DNA of 22,944 nucleotides, taken from the NCBI GenBank assembly GCA_025201765.1, contig MU623641.1:1-22944 (forward strand), given 5' to 3'. How positions within the stretch are numbered: position 1 is the stretch's first letter; each line of letters begins with the position of its first letter. Below, in pieces: positions 1-10,731 of the stretch. Below the pieces are notes generated by a model. It had not been told where the DNA came from. It ran no database searches and was given only the letters and a program-made list of their open reading frames with translations. Both the position numbers and the translations under genes were made by a program. The DNA is from Daldinia sp. FL1419. Taxonomy: Eukaryota; Ascomycota; Sordariomycetes; Xylariales; Hypoxylaceae.

Positions 1-36
1 TTTTTTCTCTTGTTTTTTTTTTTTTTTTTGTAGGTT

Positions 37-93
37 GGGCTGGTGGGGTGGGTGGCGGCGGGGCGGGGCCGGCCCCCCCCCCCCCCCCCCCCC
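37..93. repeat. G-run cluster followed by 21-base poly-C
   Basis: Runs GGG (37-39), GGGG (45-48), GGG (50-52), GGGG (60-63) and GGGG (65-68) are separated by loops of 1-7 bases, which fits the usual G-quadruplex pattern. They are followed at once by 21 consecutive C (73-93). Poly-T tracts precede this (about 12-29) and further T-rich tracts follow (about 172-208). The patch could fold, or it could be an assembly or sequencing low-complexity edge. No function is implied by the sequence alone. Confidence 0.8.
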
Positions 94-806
94 AATATGT
101 AGGGTGAATGGTAGGTAAAGTAGGGGTGGGAAAAAGAAGAGAGAAAAGATCCCCAAGGGTTAAAGCTCTCTTCTTTTTTTTCTTTTTTTCTTTTTCCTTT
201 TTTTCTCTCTTTTCCCCTTCGTGTTTGGACGCGTGGTGTTGGTGTAAATGGGGAAGAATATCCAATCAGAAGAAAAAGAGAAAAAGAGAAAAAGCTTTAG
301 GTACCATATTACCTGCAGGTTTCGAAGTGGAGCGGTGCAAGGGCTGAACTTGATTTCACTGGATCGGGATCAAGCAATGCAGGGAATCCAAAGTGATGTC
401 TCTCATGCGAATTTCAAGTTCGTATCTCTGATTTGTTGGAATATTCAAGAGATGGTCTCACCAGACAACCCACCCTACCACTGCCTCCTAACTACCTAGG
501 TACCTAACCTACCGCTACTTATCACTACCTGCCTACCACTACCCGAAAATGATTCGAAACTGCAACTGTGCGACAAAAAGCAGCCAATAGTCGCGTCTGA
601 TTTATTGCCAAGATTGGTTTCTAAAAAAGGGGGTCAACCGAACGGGCCACAAAGAAGCACCAGAAGATGGATCCAAGATGGATCCAACCAAGCCCAATTC
701 GGATAGATCGCGCGCCTTGTTGTGGGACTCGAAATGTTTCTACCCAGTGTATGTACATACATAATTAACTACACTAACCTAGCAAACTACACTGACCTAG
801 GTACGC

Positions 807-853
807 GCAAAACCGCAAAACCGCAAAACCACAAAACCACAAGATCGCAAACC
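807..853 (+). repeat. 8-bp tandem repeat (GCAAAACC)n
   Basis: Three exact copies of GCAAAACC (807-830) are followed by ACAAAACC, ACAAGATC and a partial GCAAACC. The array is almost six units and decays towards its right end. It lies in gene-free DNA. Confidence 0.85.
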
Positions 854-3800
854 GGACGCAGGGGTCCGCGCTTTTCGCGTCCATAAAGAACCGGCCCTCC
901 CCTCCGCTCCAACCCTCTTCATTCATTGCTCATATCGTCATCGCGCCGCGCGGGAATGTCAGGAACCATTTGTCAGTAACTAGTTGATTTCAAGACAAGG
1001 CGGTTAGCCGGTTAGCCTTGGCCCTTGAGGCGCCCTTTCAGGAGAGCCGCAGGCTGGGAAAGTGCGTCTCAATTCTCCCTCCACGACGTCGGGGCGCCCA
1101 TCCGGTTGAGTCGGCGACTGTCGTGCATAGATTTATGCCGACTATCATTGAACACCGAATAAATCAAGTAGATGGGTGAACAAGCGTTATCCAACCCAAT
1201 AATCTATCGTGAATGTAGATCAACTATAGGGCTAGTGATGGTGACAGGTTCTAGACTGGAGGCTAAGTTGAACTTTGACAGGAGCATGATGATCTCACTG
1301 GAGAGTCGAATCCTTTTTGGGGGGGGGGGATGCTGCTGTCTGACATGCCTTGCTTTCTTCGATGTCCGCCACCGTGAACAAACCAAACGGCCAATGAAGC
1401 CTATACGCATGGCATCAACTGTAGTGCATTGAGAACCAAAAGGCGACAGGTCGCGTATAACATGGCCTTCCTTTAACCTATCAGAAGACGGGGCTCTGTA
1501 GTGGATGATATCAGCCCTGGAGAATGCCTTGTGGGTTTTTGGGCTAAGGTCCCTCTCTTCTCCTCCAGCCAGTCATTCAAGGGTATTTGACCGAATTTGG
1601 TCTTCCCCTCGGGTCCAGAGAGGTCCGCAAAGAGGTCACAAGGATGCGCCTATGGTCAGTTAGAGACGGCAGCGATCTCTCCGCGATTGGTTGATCTACA
1701 GTTAAGGGGAGCTCTCAAGTCTGTTTTCTCATTCGTTGTAACAAGCTTATTAAGAGTAGCTCTCTCCCTCCCTTCACACAGAGGAGCCTTTGGACGGGGC
1801 AAAGCATCCTAAGTTGACGAGAGAGCACCCGAATTCTCTCATGATCATAGCCTTAGTCGGGCTTCCAGCATATTCAAGTCCAACCCGTCGGGCCACTCGG
1901 TAACAACCTTTCCAAGTACCTATGATAAGACGCGGACAATCTGGAGCTTGCTCTACATCAAACGCGCGGGTCTAGAAGTTGGCCTAGAGTCGCGTCCCAT
2001 TGCGGCCATAGAATGACAACTATGAGTCTCTTCCCTTGTCGTCGTGGGGGTGCGACCAAGGAGGGAATCTAACTCAAGAAGGCCGATATTTTCCTGATTC
2101 TGAACAAATAAGGAGCCAGAATCATCCGGATTAGGCCTCCTAATCGTAGAATGTATAGATAATCTATTTATATCCTAGTAAGTGTAGTTATTAACCTACC
2201 CGTGTTAAGTCGCAATGGGCATCAACCCGACGGCCGGAGGCGGAACAGCCCTGGATTCTTATTGTACCACTCTATCGGTAACTACTAAGCTACAATATAC
2301 CTATTAAGACTATTAGGTAGATTTTGTTGAGATGGGCTCTTCTAGTATCTTCTCTTTAAATGAGCTTGTCTCCATCTAAACTTCACATGCCCACATCTCT
2401 TAAGCTCAATATAGGAGGTAGGCTTAGACGAACAAACTTACAAAGGCAGGTACCAAAGTCCCCTTAAACCAAACTTAGAGATAACAATAATATTTCCAAT
2501 TTTACATAATAGTTCGCTACCGTAATATGTGTTGGTCTACCCATGATTTGCATTTCTCAGACCCACCCCTACCTAGCCTTATAAAGTGTGTATAGAGAGA
2601 AAATTTTCAAGTCATCACTGTCTGTAGACCGCCACTGTGTGACATTCATGCCTAAACATCATTGGGCTTGTATCACATACAGAAGTGGTTTGTCCCAAGC
2701 CAGGAACTTAGCGACGAGCAAAGAATTTGTAGCACTTTATAATAATCACAGCTAGAAATATGGGATAAGAGAGCCGCAAACCAATCCTTTTCAACCACAT
2801 GTCGTGCTGGTTGGAAAAAACGCCGTACAATTTGCAGAAACCATTGGCTATTTTCTAAGAGTGGTGAGCAACTTGTCTATCTTACGTCCTTACCCGGTCC
2901 TTCGAGATATCTTATTAGTACAATCGTATATCAACCGTACGCCAAGGACAGCACTACTTCTTAAAATGAGACAAACCAACTAGACTACCAATAAGTCTCA
3001 AGAATTACTCCGGTCTAACATTGGGGCTGATAATTAGATGGGATCTATGGCATCTTGTGACCGACAGCTTATACTAATAAGCCCATATCATTATCATGCC
3101 GCGGCACCCGAGCACGAGAATTAGATCAGCCCGTCCCCCCCGGTCTCCCCAGAGCGCACCGGGATCTCTGGATCTTGGAAGTTGTAGTAGATCAGGCTCG
3201 GCTGTTCTACAAGCAGGATAAGAAAATTGCAGATGCAAGTAGTTACAGTTGTCTAGAGTCTAGGTACCTTGTCTCCGTTGACTCTAACCCGGCAACTCTT
3301 GCGTGGATTTTCCGGCATCCTCCTCCTTAAACTTTTGCGAGATCTAGCTGAGTTTATCTTGGCCCAGGGACTACTTTGGCCTCTGTTTTGCTTTTATCAT
3401 TAAGTATGAGTTACCTGTGAATCGCGTAGGTAATAGATATTTCAGAGGCCCACGCCCCGTCGCTATAGTCTCGGAATTCGTTTTGCCACACCAAGTCAGT
3501 ATGGGAGGTTATGTCGAATTAAATAATCATCCAATCTATTAAATAAATGCGGCATGTGCTGTATCCTCTTCTTTATGCAAGCATAGCCCTCTTGAGAAAC
3601 TCCTACCGGATCCCCGTTAATCTACCAATTGGCTTTGAAGCCGAAGTATGCTCAGGCTTGATCCCATTCGTGCTGGTTAAACAGCCTATGAGAAACGACA
3701 CGGCCGATCTTCCACTTAAGTCAGAAATGTTCACATTGTTGTTTGCTGGGCCTATCTTTTTGTGGAATATTGGATGAGGATTTCTAATTCATTGAAAGCC

Positions 3801-4488
3801 CCTAAGCGAAAACTCGCCCTGTATAGGTATCCTTAATAATATGACAAATATTTGTACAAAATTGCTTATACTTTCAAGTCAATAAGAGCAATCGGGCCTT
3901 ATTAGCACGACCAGGGCGACGAGCATTTGTGAGTCTACCCCGTAGTAAAACTAAATAGATAATGATAGGAATCATGCAGTTTAACATAACGGGCTCTATT
4001 ATTATAGGGGCAAGGGGAAAGTTGTATAGCAATTATATATTAGTTTAAGACAGTTCATTTATTCCAAAAAGCAGCCGGTTTCCCTTCGGGCGACTAAGCA
4101 TTTCAATATCTAATTAGTATCCTAATCACATCCTTGGCCTCCACAATTTCTATCTATAGCTAGTTTATTAGACATATTCTCTGGAGGTGTAATGTGCGTC
4201 CCGTTATCGTTAATCGAATAGGGGTGACAAGAGAGCTTACATGTTATTAGCTATTTTTCCGTATATTAGATTTGTATACTAGGAACGTATTTGTTATACT
4301 TAGGACGTAATACCTTTGATCAACTCTTCTTACCAGTCGTTGTTGTATTAATTCTTGAATCCCTTAGAATAGTAATGGGCCTAACTACGTTATTGGATTA
4401 GAATTAGATGTACGTTTCTTCGCGTACTGTATAATGGTATCTTTGGTATCTTTTATAATATACATTAATGCTATCTTAAATCATGTCT

Positions 4489-6020
4489 TCATGTCCTTGA
4501 AAGCTCGCGAGTAAATGTTCCGGGTATCTTCATTTCTATAGCCGAGTCAGCTTCCGAATCCCTCGACGGAAGTAAGGGGCGCGAAAAATTTGATGGATTT
4601 CGTTGCAACGTCGACGGTTTGATATCGACCTGTATAACTTGTGCACTTTTCGATACTATAGCCGGTTCTGGTCGGTTGATTATATCTTGATCCTTATCTG
4701 TAGCCGGTCTCATAGCAGGCGAGTAGTTGGGGTTCTTGATAACTCTAATTGCTTGTCGGATAGCAACTTCTGGCTGTGAGGCGTACCTAACCGTCGAGAG
4801 TCGGGAGCGATTTGCGCTGCTCGCGATACTGGTGCTCGGTGTTGCGCGATGCCCTTTGCTAGTCTCATTGGAAATTTTCGATGACGAGCGGGATGAACGG
4901 TCAGGTGTAAAAGAGTATGCAGAGCGGTCTACGCTAGAATTATCCGTAGATACGTTGGCGATCCTTGACACTCTCGCCTGTTCAGCACTATCATTCCATT
5001 CGGTTCGCCACGCTCCGGGATTATACATTGGTTGGGGAGGAGACTTTGAAAGCTTTGGTGGAACCTTTAGTACGCGTGGAACTGATGAAAAAGGCATGTT
5101 ATGCGAGGCTGTATGGACAGTGTGATTTACCCCGATGGGAGAATTTGCCATGAGCTCAAGCTCCGGTCTATCATTTGGTATGTCATCAATCACAACACTG
5201 AGTAGATTTGCGGCCTTTGTAGTAGTTTCAACTCTTTTCGGATTCCCGAGTTGAAATATATCTGCTGAAGGAACAGTGGCTATAGAGGCACTATTGCTCT
5301 GCTGCCTCTGCAATGAAGCTCTCCGGGAAACACTGAGATCTGCAGTTATATCAGAACATTGGCTGGCACGGCCACTCAGGAATGACTCTTTGGAGACCCC
5401 TCTCGTCGCAAAAGGAGTTGGGTTGCTTTCAATGCTGGCCGATATAACAAAAGAAGACGGGCTATATCTCGGATTAGTTCCTAGAATCTCTCACGGGATC
5501 CATGGCAGAACTCTTACATTGCTATAATACATATTGCCAGGTTTAAATAAGGTGCAGTCTTTGCAAGACCGTCTGCAGGGACAGGCTTTGCGACCATAAC
5601 AGCCGTTGCGACTAGAGCCGCTATCCATACAGCTATAGCAAGCCGTGCAATAAGGAGTGCGCTAGCATGGAGATAATGGCCGTAAACCTGAGGTGGCCCG
5701 GACCCTTGTCTTTTATAGTTCTTCCTCGCTCCTCTGATGTGAAGACATATATATAGCAGAGCTATTACAGATGCGAATAGTACTAGGTCTCGTGATATAC
5801 AAGTGAATTTTACTTCGGTCGGTTGTAGCATCAGAACTATCGCAAGTGCAAGCCCTCCTGCCGAGGATAGAAAGAGGAATATAAGAGCAAAGAGGACGAA
5901 CGAAGGCCGCTTTCTCTTTGTTTGCTCTTGGTTGTACTGCTCAAGAGACCGGTAGAGCAGCTCTGTATTATTGTCGCTCACCGAGGAAGTTTTCTCTTCG
6001 TCATGATCCTTACGCGCCAT
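4489..6020 (-). CDS. Four-helix membrane protein with long disordered tail
   Basis: Predicted 491-aa fungal protein of unknown function. The start is ATG 6018-6020 in good context (CCCATGGCG). Exon 1 is 6020-5518 and exon 2 is 5461-4489; the 56-nt intron (5462-5517) has donor GTAAGAG, branch-like ACTAAT and acceptor TATAG, and restores the frame with a split Ile codon. Without splicing, exon 1 meets a TAA at the donor. The N-terminal ~40 residues are polar and charged. Four hydrophobic segments follow at about 41-65, 78-95, 117-144 and 158-178, with basic loops between them (RGARKNYKRQ). Residues ~180-491 form a Ser/Pro/Arg-rich, low-complexity, probably cytosolic tail with RSSRSSSK-type phospho-site-like stretches. 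No catalytic motif is visible. The general plan (four helices near the N-terminus, disordered tail) recalls MARVEL-like or other small fungal integral membrane proteins, but I cannot assign a family. Gene structure is fairly sure; function is unknown. Confidence 0.8.
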
Positions 6021-7218
6021 GGGATTGTCGTTCAGATTTTACCAGGGGACCGGCCAACTGTTAGATTCTGAAGCCCAGGGGGGAACGAGTGGTGAAATTG
6101 GAATTTAGAGATGGAAAGGCGCGGTGGCATTAGAATAGCATAACTCCAACAGAAAAATAAGAGAGAAAATAAACAACAACAAGACGAAAAACAATCTAAA
6201 TATACAAAATGTATCGTAACATGTTCACATGGAGGAAATCTAAGAGGCGGGACACGACTGCGAATGGCTAATCCAGGCCATGTCGTGGAATGAGGAGAAT
6301 GTAAGTACGTTTGCAGTGGCGGCGTGGATGGTGAAGAATGAAGAGCGCGCGTTTGCCTCGCACCTTTTCCAGAGCTTACCTAGGTACGCAAACCTTCCAT
6401 TATACATACCTCCATACTTACGTACGTACGTACGTACCTGATAAGTAAGGTAGTAGATGGGGAAGCTACACGCTTAACTTACCCCTAAGTCGTCCCGGCT
6501 GTTCTTCAATGATACTTGCCCTTTTTAACCATGTTTGAAGTTGTAGAATCTCGGATTGGACCGCGCACCCAAGGCTACCTACCTAAGGTATCTAGGTACC
6601 TACCTACATACATAAAATTGTAACCGGTTAGAGTGCGGTGGGCTGATGGCACATTCCAGGTACTGGCTATTGGTTGGGTCTTGCCAATGTTGTGCTAAAA
6701 CGGCGTTGAGAAAATCATAAGCGCTAAAAACCCCCTGTAAAACAAGGAGGGTTAACTAAACCGGAACAACGGTTACATTGAGCCTCAAAAAACGCTGGCT
6801 TATGCAACATTTTCAGTCTCACATATAATCATTAGCTTTGAATCATTGTAAACCCCAAGTTCCTTTCCAAATACCTTGATACCGTTACCTGGATGGTCCG
6901 GGGCCGGAGAACCTCGGAAACCTATTGGCTTTGCTGGGGAAAATCTACGCGTAAACCATCCGTGATTGATTATTCTCATTAGTTTGACTTCGTTGGAATG
7001 TTAAGCTCTTATGTACAGAAGTATAATATGATAATTTCAAAAACCGCGGAACGCCCAAAGTAATGCTTCATCCCAAACCGAAGAAATGTCCATTTTTTTA
7101 TTCACCCAAGCGGTAAGACTTAAAAAAACGACCAAAGGATAATATCCTGAAATGTCGGTTACTGCCTTTGTCGACTCCGTACGACACCCAAATATGAACA
7201 AACTCGTCCAACGTCGAA
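6021..7218. other. Spacer between two minus-strand genes
   Basis: About 1.2 kb with no supportable gene. It should hold the promoter and 5' leader of the membrane-protein gene (right of 6020) and the 3' end of the 844-aa gene (left of 7219). It contains an alternating ACGT tract at about 6419-6437 and a dense GGTACC/ACCTA patch around 6571-6612. Short minus-strand open frames at 7037-7382 overlap the end of the 844-aa gene in other frames and look like shadows. Confidence 0.6.
6419..6437. repeat. (ACGT)n microsatellite
   Basis: Alternating self-complementary TACG/ACGT units, about five in a row, in the presumed upstream region of the membrane-protein gene. Confidence 0.85.
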
Positions 7219-9753
7219 TCAACGTAACATATAAGATAGATTGGGCAGGCTCTGTACAATACTCTCGACAATGTCATCCTGGTATTGCTTGTCTGCCTTA
7301 TTCTCCAGGGGGCCAAGCACGGCTTTAAAAGGGGGTCGAGCTCTTTTGGCCTCGTCCACAACCGCCCGGATAGTGCTGTCATGAGAATCCAAACTAAGCT
7401 TTGGCTTCGACTTCGGAGGATTCGTTAAACCTCTTGTTGATCCTAACGCTGTAGGCTTAGAAATAGAGAAGTCAGCAAGAGGCCATGTATCCCGTTTTGA
7501 GGACTTTGACGTTTGGGTGGGAATAGCTTCAAATATAGACAAATCTGCGGCAGACCAAACGTCTAATTTCGGTGTGACCATGGTTGAAGGCGTCTGTTGG
7601 TCAAAGAATTGTGCTGTAGGGGCACTCGCGGGTGTCGAAATAGATACTGAGCCATGGCTATGAGCCATGATTTCGCTCTTCGTATCGACCATAGACGTGT
7701 TATTGTCATTGCTCGTTGGAGCCAAGGGGGCATTATTTGCATTGTTCATCGACTGCATCATGAAAGCTGAACCAGGGTGTGATTCCACCCGGGGCGACGA
7801 CACCATTTCGCCCCAGTCATCTTCTTCATCTTGATCTTCATCTTCCTCATTTATTTCGCTTTGGTCTGACTGCAATGGTGCCTGATTTGTGGTATGAATT
7901 GCAGACTTAGTGAGAGTTGCGGTCGGTATAGCCTGCCGTTTGGGGCCTACGTAGTCACCTCCGCTGGGGAACGAATGCGTAATAGGGGATGGCTTAGCAT
8001 CCGAACTCCAGTTGAAACTAGGAATTGAAGCAGGCCGTGCTTTGGGGGCCGCATCGGGGGGTTTGATCGGACTTTGAATTGGTTGCGAGTCGTAATTAGA
8101 ATTTGTCGAGTGAGTCGGCTGCTTTAAGCCATTGTTTGGTGTTGGTAGTGAAGTATTTCGCGAGTGTGTGGTAGGCGCCTTGCGAGCAAATACTTCACCC
8201 AAATCGACGGGAGCCGCGGAAGAATCCCAATTAAAAGCACTTGTCCGTATGCCGGCCCCGAGCGTGACTCGTCCGGAGATTGAATCTTCTTCCATCCACC
8301 TTCGAACGATCTTTATAACATCGTCATGTAGACGGCATGTTGGCCACTCTACTCTGTAGTAATTATCGTCGTCCCCTAGGTCATGCTTACGCATTGAGCC
8401 AAAGCGAGAGAGACGGTACCAGGTTTTACGCTCTGAAATAGTCGTAAAACTATCCCTAATAATTTGATCCGAAATATTGCTGTTCTCCTTTATACCCTCG
8501 TCCTCTTTCGAATCTTGAGAAATATCCGGGAAAAGCTTATCCACCAGCTGAAAGTCGACGTCAAATTGTATCGGGCCGAATTTATCTATAATCTGCTGGA
8601 CTGGGGCCGAGGCAGTTTTGGCTGATGTAGTTTCGCGCTCTGTGGACTTATTGATGTGGTCCTCAATGTGGGCTTCTTCGAGCTGAGGCGCGGATGTAGA
8701 AGATCGTCTGGGGGTGACGGATGGGGGCTTTGAGCTGAGAAGGAGTCTCTCATCTTCGCTTCGCGCATCTTCAAAATCGCCAAAGTCAGTATCACCTCCT
8801 ATGCTTCTCGTCTGGCTTGGTGATCTTCCTCCAGACTCTCTCGGAGGTTCGAGTCGTGCGGATGCCGAAAGCTCTTCTGTATAAGTCGTCGCTAGGCCAT
8901 CGTACATACCTACAAGTTCCTGAACCTTGCTAGAAGCCCTTCTAGAAGTGCTTTGGAGACGCGATCTGGTATCCTCGTCTATCGAAGTGATTGGGGAGTC
9001 CTGATGGTCCACTCCATTAGAACTATTAAGGGAGAGTGTAGATGGTGGCCTAGATAAAGTATCTTGAATGTCAAGTTTCGGCACTGAGCCAAACCCCGAG
9101 TCTTGACGTTTTTGCGCGCTCGGCGCTGGCGATGGTAGTTCCCATGCTTGCTTTTCACTGGCTAGAATTTGCTCACTCTCCTCCTTTAACCTAGCATCAT
9201 CTCCCCCCTTTCCCTGTCTATCCGCGATATCTTGCTTTTGCGCTGCTAGTATGGGGCTTTTACCCAATCCATGTTGAGAATCCACGTCGCCAATCCCTAG
9301 TGCGTTTACGGGCGTTGACGGATCATCCTTCCTATCGTGTAGCGATACTTCGGTCGCCCATGGGTCTGGTGAGTGATGGCGGTATACGGAAGAGGTTCGT
9401 GATCGTGGAAGCGGCCTTAACCCTGGGGACGTCGCGGCGCTGCTCGGTAACGCAATCGAACTTCTTTTACCAAAATCATCTGGCCTTGGACTTGACTGAG
9501 AAACCAAGGAAGAGGGTTCTGCCCATACTCCCCAGTCTATCGCGTTTACTGCAATGTCGGTCTGCTCTGCACCAGTCCAGTCTCTGGGGCTGTCCTCAGT
9601 TGCCCATGGAGATGGGGGCTGGAGGTTTGACGTGCTACCAAAGAAAGCTCTCGGAGGTGGACTAAGTAAATTTTTCGGAGGTGACGGTGTCGGAGGGTCA
9701 TTCTTGGCTGTCGATTCTGGTAGTGCCCAAGGCGAGCCCCAGGGATCGTCCAT
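7219..9753 (-). CDS. Conserved-looking disordered fungal protein, 844 aa
   Basis: A single uninterrupted frame of 844 codons starts at ATG 9751-9753 and ends in TGA 7219-7221. Most of it is Ser/Pro/Asp/Glu-rich and probably disordered. The best candidate for a folded region is ~385-525, rich in aromatic and hydrophobic residues (WYRLSRFGSMRKHDL, YYRVEWPTCRLHDDVIKIVRRWMEED, then SAFNW). The short C-terminal end (~825-844) is hydrophobic and may form a helix. It contains a single cysteine (Cys473). Short motifs recur: PWATE at 49-53 and 131-135; FNW at 507-509 and 580-582; and D-x-W-x-x-A-D-[LF]-S-I at 731-740 and 755-764. Two acidic patches carry aromatic-Gly motifs, FGDF (324-327) and WGEM (647-650), resembling clathrin-adaptor ear ligands; that role is inference. 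No enzyme domain, signal peptide or membrane helix is visible. It is divergent from cfd1 across ~1 kb. The reading frame is certain; the function is not known. Confidence 0.9.
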   Translation of the reverse strand: MDDPWGSPWALPESTAKNDPPTPSPPKNLLSPPPRAFFGSTSNLQPPSPWATEDSPRDWTGAEQTDIAVNAIDWGVWAEPSSLVSQSSPRPDDFGKRSSIALPSSAATSPGLRPLPRSRTSSVYRHHSPDPWATEVSLHDRKDDPSTPVNALGIGDVDSQHGLGKSPILAAQKQDIADRQGKGGDDARLKEESEQILASEKQAWELPSPAPSAQKRQDSGFGSVPKLDIQDTLSRPPSTLSLNSSNGVDHQDSPITSIDEDTRSRLQSTSRRASSKVQELVGMYDGLATTYTEELSASARLEPPRESGGRSPSQTRSIGGDTDFGDFEDARSEDERLLLSSKPPSVTPRRSSTSAPQLEEAHIEDHINKSTERETTSAKTASAPVQQIIDKFGPIQFDVDFQLVDKLFPDISQDSKEDEGIKENSNISDQIIRDSFTTISERKTWYRLSRFGSMRKHDLGDDDNYYRVEWPTCRLHDDVIKIVRRWMEEDSISGRVTLGAGIRTSAFNWDSSAAPVDLGEVFARKAPTTHSRNTSLPTPNNGLKQPTHSTNSNYDSQPIQSPIKPPDAAPKARPASIPSFNWSSDAKPSPITHSFPSGGDYVGPKRQAIPTATLTKSAIHTTNQAPLQSDQSEINEEDEDQDEEDDWGEMVSSPRVESHPGSAFMMQSMNNANNAPLAPTSNDNNTSMVDTKSEIMAHSHGSVSISTPASAPTAQFFDQQTPSTMVTPKLDVWSAADLSIFEAIPTQTSKSSKRDTWPLADFSISKPTALGSTRGLTNPPKSKPKLSLDSHDSTIRAVVDEAKRARPPFKAVLGPLENKADKQYQDDIVESIVQSLPNLSYMLR

Positions 9754-10731
9754 GATCGCTCGAGGCGATGGTCATTGTTGGTTGTCGATGGGGCGACTGT
9801 TCGGGTACGAAGCCGAAGCTACACTTACAGCTCACAGCTCACATGTAAAAGTAGTTATGAAGCCAGAAAGCACAAGCTGTGCAATGAGGCATGGTATTGT
9901 CTAAGTTAGGTACTTCACGTAAAAAAGTTGGTTGCAAAAAAAAAATTAAAAAAAAATCAAGTTGCCAAGAATATTTGTGTTGCATATGCTAAAGCGCGAA
10001 TGTCGATACCTTGTCTGTCAACTATTAATGCGAAAATATGAAGACGAATTCAGGGGTCGGGTTTGCACATTTGTATGAACGGGGATCAAGGGGGAATTAA
10101 ATCAATTCTTGGTCCGGAATAGCTGGAACAAGCTGGGGATCGAGGGATGGAACCGGACCTCGGAACCTTGTACAACCCGCCTAATGAATAGGTAGGTACC
10201 TACAGGTAGGTACCTATGTAGTGGAACCATACTTAGGTACTGACTTATGGAAAGGTATTATGCATTAGCCACATTACAGCAGCCACATCCTTTCTCAAAG
10301 GCATGTCTGAGGTCATATTGGATGCTCACGTGCAAGGTAGATTATATGGCTTGACTAACCAAGATCTATTTTTGGAAGCTACACACCAGTACATACATAC
10401 TTAAGTACCTCATATTGGCCCATCAGATACATCGGTACATTTACATAACACACATTTCGTCATTTTTAAATATGGTGGGGTTGATGGAGGGGCAGCATCT
10501 GGATGGTACTTTATAACTTGTATCTCCTGCTGATAAATGCGATGCCGGCAGTGGCCGGATCTTCTAGACTTCTAGGTTAGGTACCTCTTTCGAATATTGT
10601 AGGAAGAAATGAAGATGCAGAATGAAGCCCTTTCAACCACCTTGAATTTTTATTCTCATTCTTAGAACTAACCCTTAGTTTCCATTCAGGGATTATCTAA
10701 TCTATAGTCATACGTATTCCTAGATTTGGCA
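9754..10731. other. Divergent intergenic region between the 844-aa gene and cfd1
   Basis: About 980 bp shared by two divergent genes, so it must hold both promoters. It contains A-rich tracts near 9937-9956 and a 15-bp direct duplication of an AGGTAGGTACCTA word at 10190-10218, plus another GGTACC at 10580-10585. I saw no RNA gene and no supportable open frame. Confidence 0.6.
10190..10218. repeat. Duplicated AGGTAGGTACCTA motif
   Basis: Two back-to-back copies of the ~15-bp word, each containing the palindrome GGTACC (10195-10200 and 10209-10214). They belong to the motif family scattered through the spacers of this window and lie about 0.5 kb upstream of cfd1. Confidence 0.8.

Larger units (their letters stand above)
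1..4488. other. Gene-free left region
   Basis: I see no supportable gene here. Open frames are short, lack recognisable domains and are broken by stops in every frame. The first ~240 bases are homopolymer-rich; ~240-2100 is mixed-composition spacer; from ~2100 to 4488 the DNA becomes richer in TA and TTAG-type words with stops everywhere, as expected of decayed repeat sequence or old spacer. The best open stretches are an ATG-started 76-codon frame at 3547-3777 and a startless 89-codon frame at 3061-3327; neither resembles a family I know. It ends at the stop codon of the minus-strand membrane-protein gene. No tRNA or rRNA was recognised. Confidence 0.6.

Noticed and set aside
3061..3327. Startless 89-codon open stretch on the plus strand
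   Set aside because: No ATG, no family resemblance and no convincing splice sites linking it to other exons. It could be a relic of coding sequence but cannot be shown.
3547..3777. Plus-strand ATG frame of 76 codons in the left region
   Set aside because: Unrecognised sequence in TA-rich, stop-dense DNA; frame length is not remarkable and no adjoining exons could be found.
4727..5125. Plus-strand frame of 132 codons opposite the membrane-protein tail
   Set aside because: Antisense shadow of the low-complexity Ser/Arg-rich exon; no independent support.
9300..9904. Two plus-strand frames (121 and 116 codons) opposite the N-terminal part of the 844-aa gene
   Set aside because: Antisense shadows of a long, certain open frame; composition reflects the opposite strand.
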